Assembly (NCBI GenBank): GCA_016219235.1
Contig: JACRBO010000624.1
Span: forward strand, 1 to 12,038
Source: Chloroflexota bacterium
Lineage (GTDB): Bacteria > Chloroflexota > Anaerolineae > Fen-1058
Direction: 5' to 3'
Length of the DNA stretch: 12,038 nt
This document shows, piece after piece, positions 8,431-12,038 of this stretch; positions within the stretch are counted from its first letter, which is position 1, and each line of letters begins with the position of its first letter. Under the pieces are notes generated by a model. That model saw only the letters and a program-made list of their open reading frames with translations. It did no database searches and was not told the origin of the DNA. The position numbers were made by a program, and so were the translations under genes.

Positions 8431-11400
8431 ATGCACAAACAGACTCATCCCGCGCCAAAATCCGTTAACTGGGGCGGCCGCATCCTGAACGGTGTGCTGG
8501 CGCTGACGTTGGCTCTAGCCTTATTGCCCGTGTCAATGGCGCCGGTCACGGCCGCGCGCATCCAGCCACTGTTGATGCAGCTGGCAAGGCAAGACCCCGA
8601 TCGGATCGTGAGTGTGATCGTGCAGAAGACGGCGAAGGATGATCGGGTGGAGAGGGCCGTCAGCGCGCTCGGCGGCAAAGTCACCCAGGACCTGCACATC
8701 ATCAACGCTTTTGCCGCGAAATTGAGCGGGCGGGCTGTCGCGCAACTCGCCAGGACCGACGGCGTGCGCTGGGTGTCGATCGATGCGCCCATGGTCCGAG
8801 TGAGCGACGAATCCAAGCCGCGTGAAACGCCCGCCACGTCAGGCGTTGTGACGCGGCGCGCCGATTTCGACTTCGCTGATTTTAGCGGGCAGGACTCTAG
8901 CTGGGGGCAAGCGTGGGTGGAGGTGGGCGAAAGCGACGGGCCGGCTGCCGGCGACATCATTGTTACCGATTTCATGGTGGGTACGCTTAAAGGTCTGCGC
9001 CTGCGGGGCGCGCACAAGGGCTTGCAGAGCACGGTTGATCTGGCTGAACTAGATACAGCAGAGCTGAGTTTCGCCTACCGTCGCAAAGATTTTCAAAGCG
9101 CATCAGACTACATCAGCGTCGAAATTTCGAACGATGGCGGCCTGACCTGGGCGGAGATTGATCGCCTGACCGGGCCGGCAACCGATGAAGCGCTCGCGGT
9201 GGCGCAGTATGATCTTGCACCGTACGGTTATCCAGCGCTCGGCGTGCGCTTTCTCAGCTCAGCCTCGTTTTCAAGCGAGAGCAAGTTCTATCTGGACTAT
9301 GTTCAAGTCACCGGAACGGTCACAGGCAAGGCGACAAGCGCGCTGCCCTATAGACTGTGGCTGCCCATGATCGCGGCGGAAACGAGCGGAGTTACAGACG
9401 GAAATTCGCTCGTCACTCCGGCCAAGGTGAAATTCGATTCCGCCCCCAAGTATGTCGCCGACTGGTTTAGCAGCGCAAAGTTCAAGAACGATGATGGCAC
9501 GGTGAACTGGACGACCGACTGGATCGAATCCGATGTCAACGGATCAGGCGCTAGCACCGGCAATGTCATGATCACCAACGGCGAATTGTGGTTAGACGAC
9601 AATCCCGACACGGCGACCCAGCCCAGCCTGGCCCGCTCGGTTGACCTCATTAATGGGGCAGCGGCAACACTGAGTTTCAATTTTCGAACAACCTCTGGCG
9701 TGGACAGTGACGACAGCGTGGTGGTAGAAGTCTCGAACAACGGCGGAACGACTTATACGGCGCTGGAGACTTTCACCGGTATTACGGGGGCCGTGTCGTG
9801 GGCGCGGACCTACGACATCTCGGCGTTCATCGCAACGAATACGGCTATCCGATTTCGTGTGGCGCAAAATTATGGCAGCGCCGATGAAAGTTTCATTGTG
9901 GACAACGTGAAGGTCCAGTATGCGCCTGATACAGTCCAGGATCAATTTGACGCGGTCACTTACACGGGGAGTGATGGTCTGAGTGGCTGGTCAGGGCCGT
10001 GGGTGGAATATGATCCCTACGGCGACAATGGCGCAGCGGGCGGCTATGTGCGCGTGGAAGCTGATCAGCTCAGGCTGGATTGGTGGTATGCCTATGAAGA
10101 AAACATCACCCGCAGCGCCGATCTCAGCGGACACACTCAGGCCATACTGAGCTTTGACTGGGAGACGAGTGGCTTAGATAAGTGGGAGTCTGTGTCGGTG
10201 CTGGTGTCGAATAATGGTGTGTGGTTCACTCAGTTGGGCACATATGATGGCAGTAAATCGGGTGTTGCCAGTTTCGACATCAGCGCCTTCATCTCCGGCA
10301 ATACGACCATTCGGTTCGAGAATCGCAGTACCAATTGGGAACCCGGCGAGTATGTGAAGATCGATAATGTCCAGATTGCGCTGAGCGGCGGCTGTGTGCA
10401 ATGCCAGGATGCGGCCAAATTGAAGAGCAATTACCCCAGGTCGGTCAAGGCCGATCAAGCGTGGAATACCGCCAAGTATCTGCAAGGCCAGAACCTGACC
10501 GTGGCCGTGATCGACAGCGGCATTGTGGAGACGGCCGATCTTCACGCCGAAACCGGCCAATCGCGGGTGGTGGCGCGCGTGCAATATGCCAGCAGCACTG
10601 CGCCCAGCGATGACTTCTACGGGCACGGCACGCACGTGGCCGGCATCATTGCGGGCAGCGGCCTGGAATCCAGAAACGGCTACGTGGGTATTGCCCCGCG
10701 CGCCAACTTGATCGACGTCAAAGTCATGGATGACACCGGCTGCGGCTTGATGTCCGACGTGGTGGCCGGCCTGCAATGGGTGTACGACCATCGGGCCGAG
10801 TATAACATTCGGGTAGTCAACCTCTCGCTCAACAGCACGGTGGCCGAATCGTATCATACCAGCCCGCTGGATGCGGCCGTCGAGATTCTGTGGTTCAACG
10901 GCATCGTCGTGGTGGCTTCGTCAGGGAACGCAGGCGCCAACGCGGTTTACCCGCCCGGCAATGATCCGTTCATTATCAGCGTGGGCGCAGTGGACGATAA
11001 GGCCACGGCGAGCATTAGCGATGACACAGTGGCGTCGTTCTCAGCCTATGGCACCCCCAACGGATATGCCAAACCCGATCTGGTCGCGCCCGGCAAAGAC
11101 ATCGTCAGCCTGCTGTCGAGCGACGACAATAACTTGAGCAGCAGTCATCCGGCTAACGTCGTGGCCGGCTCGGACGACAGTTGGTACTTCCGTATGTCGG
11201 GCACTTCGATGGCCGCGCCGGTGGTGAGCGGCGCAGCAGTGTTGTTGCTGCAAGACGAGCCGAATTTGACGCCGGATCAAGTCAAATACCGGTTGATGGC
11301 GACGGCCAACAAGAATTGGGCTGGCTACACCGCCGCCACGGCGGGCGCAGGCTATCTGGACATCGCCGCGGCCGTCAACGGCGCCACAACTCAAAGCGCC

Positions 11401-11571
11401 AACACGGGTGTGACGGCCAGCCAGTTGTTATGGACCGGCACGACGCCTGTCAGTTGGGGCAGTGTGCAATGGGGTTCCGTGCAGTGGGGGTCGGTCCAGT
11501 GGGGCAGCGTGCAATGGGGCTCCGTGCAATGGGGGTCGGTCCAATGGGGCAGCGACTACTGGGGGCCGTAA
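8431..11571 (+). CDS. Secreted subtilisin-like serine protease (S8) with three beta-sandwich repeats and a WGSVQ-repeat tail
   Basis: A 1046-residue exported endopeptidase. A signal peptide spans about 1-42 (SVNWGGR at 11-17, hydrophobic core 18-38, APVTAA cleavage region). An I9-type propeptide follows at about 58-120 (IVSVIVQKT, ALGGKV, GVRWVSID). Three tandem beta-sandwich-like units occupy about 144-296, 331-497 and 502-652, each with a V-x-x-SN-(D/N)-G strand and an ending like FIVDNVKV. The first two are linked through LWLPMI. A CVQC pair (C655, C658) precedes the S8 domain (about 670-985), with catalytic D695 (VAVIDSGI), H732 (GHGTHVAGI), oxyanion N833 (SSGNAG) and S926 (GTSMAAP), all intact. 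A 23-residue linker leads to six WGSVQ units and a final WGSDYWGP. The ATG at 8431 has GGAGGG 10 nt upstream; a TTG at 8413 lies ahead of that site and is rejected. It is 35 nt after HK2 and probably co-transcribed. Substrate is unknown. Confidence 0.92.
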   Translation: MHKQTHPAPKSVNWGGRILNGVLALTLALALLPVSMAPVTAARIQPLLMQLARQDPDRIVSVIVQKTAKDDRVERAVSALGGKVTQDLHIINAFAAKLSGRAVAQLARTDGVRWVSIDAPMVRVSDESKPRETPATSGVVTRRADFDFADFSGQDSSWGQAWVEVGESDGPAAGDIIVTDFMVGTLKGLRLRGAHKGLQSTVDLAELDTAELSFAYRRKDFQSASDYISVEISNDGGLTWAEIDRLTGPATDEALAVAQYDLAPYGYPALGVRFLSSASFSSESKFYLDYVQVTGTVTGKATSALPYRLWLPMIAAETSGVTDGNSLVTPAKVKFDSAPKYVADWFSSAKFKNDDGTVNWTTDWIESDVNGSGASTGNVMITNGELWLDDNPDTATQPSLARSVDLINGAAATLSFNFRTTSGVDSDDSVVVEVSNNGGTTYTALETFTGITGAVSWARTYDISAFIATNTAIRFRVAQNYGSADESFIVDNVKVQYAPDTVQDQFDAVTYTGSDGLSGWSGPWVEYDPYGDNGAAGGYVRVEADQLRLDWWYAYEENITRSADLSGHTQAILSFDWETSGLDKWESVSVLVSNNGVWFTQLGTYDGSKSGVASFDISAFISGNTTIRFENRSTNWEPGEYVKIDNVQIALSGGCVQCQDAAKLKSNYPRSVKADQAWNTAKYLQGQNLTVAVIDSGIVETADLHAETGQSRVVARVQYASSTAPSDDFYGHGTHVAGIIAGSGLESRNGYVGIAPRANLIDVKVMDDTGCGLMSDVVAGLQWVYDHRAEYNIRVVNLSLNSTVAESYHTSPLDAAVEILWFNGIVVVASSGNAGANAVYPPGNDPFIISVGAVDDKATASISDDTVASFSAYGTPNGYAKPDLVAPGKDIVSLLSSDDNNLSSSHPANVVAGSDDSWYFRMSGTSMAAPVVSGAAVLLLQDEPNLTPDQVKYRLMATANKNWAGYTAATAGAGYLDIAAAVNGATTQSANTGVTASQLLWTGTTPVSWGSVQWGSVQWGSVQWGSVQWGSVQWGSVQWGSDYWGP
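11455..11568 (+). repeat. Six WGSVQ-encoding 15-bp repeats in a 45-bp higher-order pattern
   Basis: Six units of 15 bp (11455-11544) encode WGSVQ (residues 1009-1038), followed by WGSDYWGP and the stop. Serine and valine codons cycle with period three (AGT/AGC-GTG, TCC-GTG, TCG-GTC), so two 45-bp blocks (11455-11499, 11500-11544) are near-identical and a third begins at 11545. This indicates growth by duplication of a three-unit block rather than of single units. At protein level it gives an aromatic, glycine-rich, uncharged tail. Confidence 0.95.
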
Positions 11572-11604
11572 GCAGAGTGGTGTCAGTGGTGGATCGGCGG
11601 GATT

Positions 11605-11628
11605 GCCTCGCCGGCCGGGAGGTGAGGC
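11605..11628 (+). terminator. Possible weak terminator hairpin after the protease gene
   Basis: GCCTCGCC (11605-11612) can pair with GGTGAGGC (11621-11628), an 8-bp stem with one G-U pair and an 8-nt loop. It lies 34 nt after the protease stop but only two T residues follow, so termination may be partial and the small downstream genes may share the transcript. Confidence 0.3.
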
Positions 11629-11700
11629 TTGACGTGATAGATTAGCGCGTACAGATGTCATCCGGCAATTATGAGACCGCGTAGTTCAGGAGATTTACCT

Positions 11701-11781
11701 ATGAACGAGAATTTCAAACGAATCAGACGCTCAGTGAACTGGGGTGGCAGGGGCGGCCAGTCACCCACACGACTGGCCTGA
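11701..11781 (+). CDS. 26-residue small protein sharing SVNWGGR with the protease N-terminus
   Basis: A short frame encoding MNENFKRIRRSVNWGGRGG and then QSPTRLA. It has a strong ribosome binding site, AGGAGA (11688-11693), 7 nt before the ATG, which is the main reason for calling it a gene. Residues 11-17, SVNWGGR, are identical in sequence and in position from the start codon to residues 11-17 of the protease 1.2 kb upstream. There they precede the signal-peptide hydrophobic core. No hydrophobic core follows here, in this frame or the neighbouring ones. It may be the surviving start of a deleted paralogue of the protease or a genuine basic peptide (seven K/R in 26). I do not recognise a family. 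Confidence 0.5.
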   Translation: MNENFKRIRRSVNWGGRGGQSPTRLA

Positions 11782-11789
11782 ATACCCAC

Positions 11790-11819
11790 TGTGAAAAACT
11801 CAACTCACACCATTTCACA
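11790..11819 (+). repeat. Inverted repeat ahead of the secreted peptide gene
   Basis: TGTGAAA (11790-11796) and TTTCACA (11813-11819) form a perfect 7-bp inverted repeat with a 16-nt centre. It ends 3 nt before the AAGGA ribosome binding site of the 54-residue gene. It could be an operator or an mRNA hairpin near the translation start; its length alone does not exclude chance. Confidence 0.35.
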
Positions 11820-11834
11820 CACAAGGAAACGATC

Positions 11835-11999
11835 ATGAATCTGCGAAGAAAAGCTGCGATCGTGATGGTTGCATTGTTGATGGGCAGCGGCTTACTGGCG
11901 ACCTTTCTGTCGCCGCTCACGCCCGTCGCTGAAGCCGGCCAGTGGTGCGGACAAAGTTGCACCAACTTCATCGCGCCCACACCGCCTCCGACTCATTAG
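11835..11999 (+). CDS. Small secreted peptide precursor (54 residues) with CxxxC and proline-rich tail
   Basis: A 54-codon gene with a strong ribosome binding site, AAGGA (11823-11827), 7 nt before the ATG. The product has a basic start (MNLRRK), a hydrophobic core (about 7-28) and an AEA site at 32-34, so signal peptidase would release about 20 residues starting GQWCGQSC and ending APTPPPTH. The mature part has two cysteines spaced C-x3-C (C38, C42), one tryptophan, and four prolines in the last eight residues. It is too short for an enzyme; a disulfide-closed loop, signalling peptide, wall-associated peptide or maturation substrate are all possible. It is the third gene in the run after the protease, separated by 53 nt from the preceding small gene, so it may be a partner or substrate of that protease. 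No family is recognised. Confidence 0.68.
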   Translation: MNLRRKAAIVMVALLMGSGLLATFLSPLTPVAEAGQWCGQSCTNFIAPTPPPTH

Positions 12000-12005
12000 T
12001 CAGCT

Positions 12006-12031
12006 CAGGCAAGCCCGGGCCGGCATGCCTG
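12006..12031 (+). terminator. Possible terminator hairpin after the small peptide gene
   Basis: CAGGCA (12006-12011) pairs with TGCCTG (12026-12031), and after an A-A mismatch GCC (12013-12015) pairs with GGC (12022-12024), leaving a 6-nt loop. It starts 6 nt after the stop codon. No T-run follows before the window ends, so termination is unproven. Confidence 0.35.
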
Positions 12032-12038
12032 TCAGCCC

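Noticed and set aside
10174..10857. A 227-residue open frame on the minus strand inside the protease gene
   Set aside because: It is antisense to the S8 domain containing catalytic D695 and H732 and has no recognisable motif.
11455..11568. CRISPR-like or satellite DNA array
   Set aside because: The repeat is inside an open reading frame, has no unique spacers, and encodes a perfect pentapeptide series.
11629..11657. Promoter for the small genes based on TTGACG at 11629-11634
   Set aside because: No hexamer resembling TATAAT lies 15-18 bp downstream.

Overview
The window looks like a chromosomal stretch from a GC-rich bacterium, most likely a member of the Chloroflexota (Anaerolineae-like). 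That assignment is inference. It rests on a primary sigma factor with a long spacer after region 1.2, a tRNA gene without encoded CCA, large soluble multi-domain histidine kinases, and a secreted protease with a 'LWLPMI' linker of a kind I associate with that phylum. All genes I can support lie on the + strand.

Region 1 (1-2290) is housekeeping. It holds the 3' part of an rpoD/sigA-type primary sigma factor closed by an intrinsic terminator, then a family I inorganic pyrophosphatase (ppa), then tRNA-Asn(GUU). The near-consensus extended -10 promoter of the tRNA overlaps the ppa stop codon, and a 13-bp terminator hairpin follows the tRNA. About 280 bases with no recognisable gene come next.

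Region 2 (2566-8395) is a signalling island in the order RR1 - HK1 - RR2 - HK2. The two response regulators are paralogues with NtrC-like receivers fused to OmpR/PhoB-type winged helices, and their recognition helices are nearly identical. HK1 is a soluble REC-PAS-GAF-HisKA-HATPase kinase of the H-E-x-N-N-P type. HK2 is a soluble PAS-GAF-HisKA-HATPase kinase. HK1 ends at an in-frame TAG, beyond which the normal last 14 codons of an ATPase domain are still readable.

The main discovery is in the two intergenic gaps ahead of the kinases. Each holds an array of exactly 11-bp-phased direct repeats, with a 7-nt core of consensus NTYCAsg plus 4 variable bases. There are three units before HK1 (3380-3412) and seven before HK2 (6504-6580). 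This is the geometry of a tandem operator for PhoB/PhoP-type winged-helix regulators, and the two regulators encoded beside it are obvious candidate ligands.

Region 3 (8431-12038) is the probable output. A secreted 1046-residue subtilase follows HK2 by 35 nt. It carries three beta-sandwich-like repeats between its propeptide and catalytic domain and ends in six WGSVQ pentapeptides. Two small genes with good ribosome binding sites follow. One is a 26-codon frame sharing SVNWGGR with the protease N-terminus. The other is a 54-residue precursor that should release a peptide of about 20 residues with two cysteines and a proline-rich tail.

A coherent but untested reading is that soluble cues sensed by the PAS/GAF kinases drive the paired regulators. 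These act on 11-bp operator arrays that control the kinases and, by read-through from the HK2 promoter, the secreted protease.
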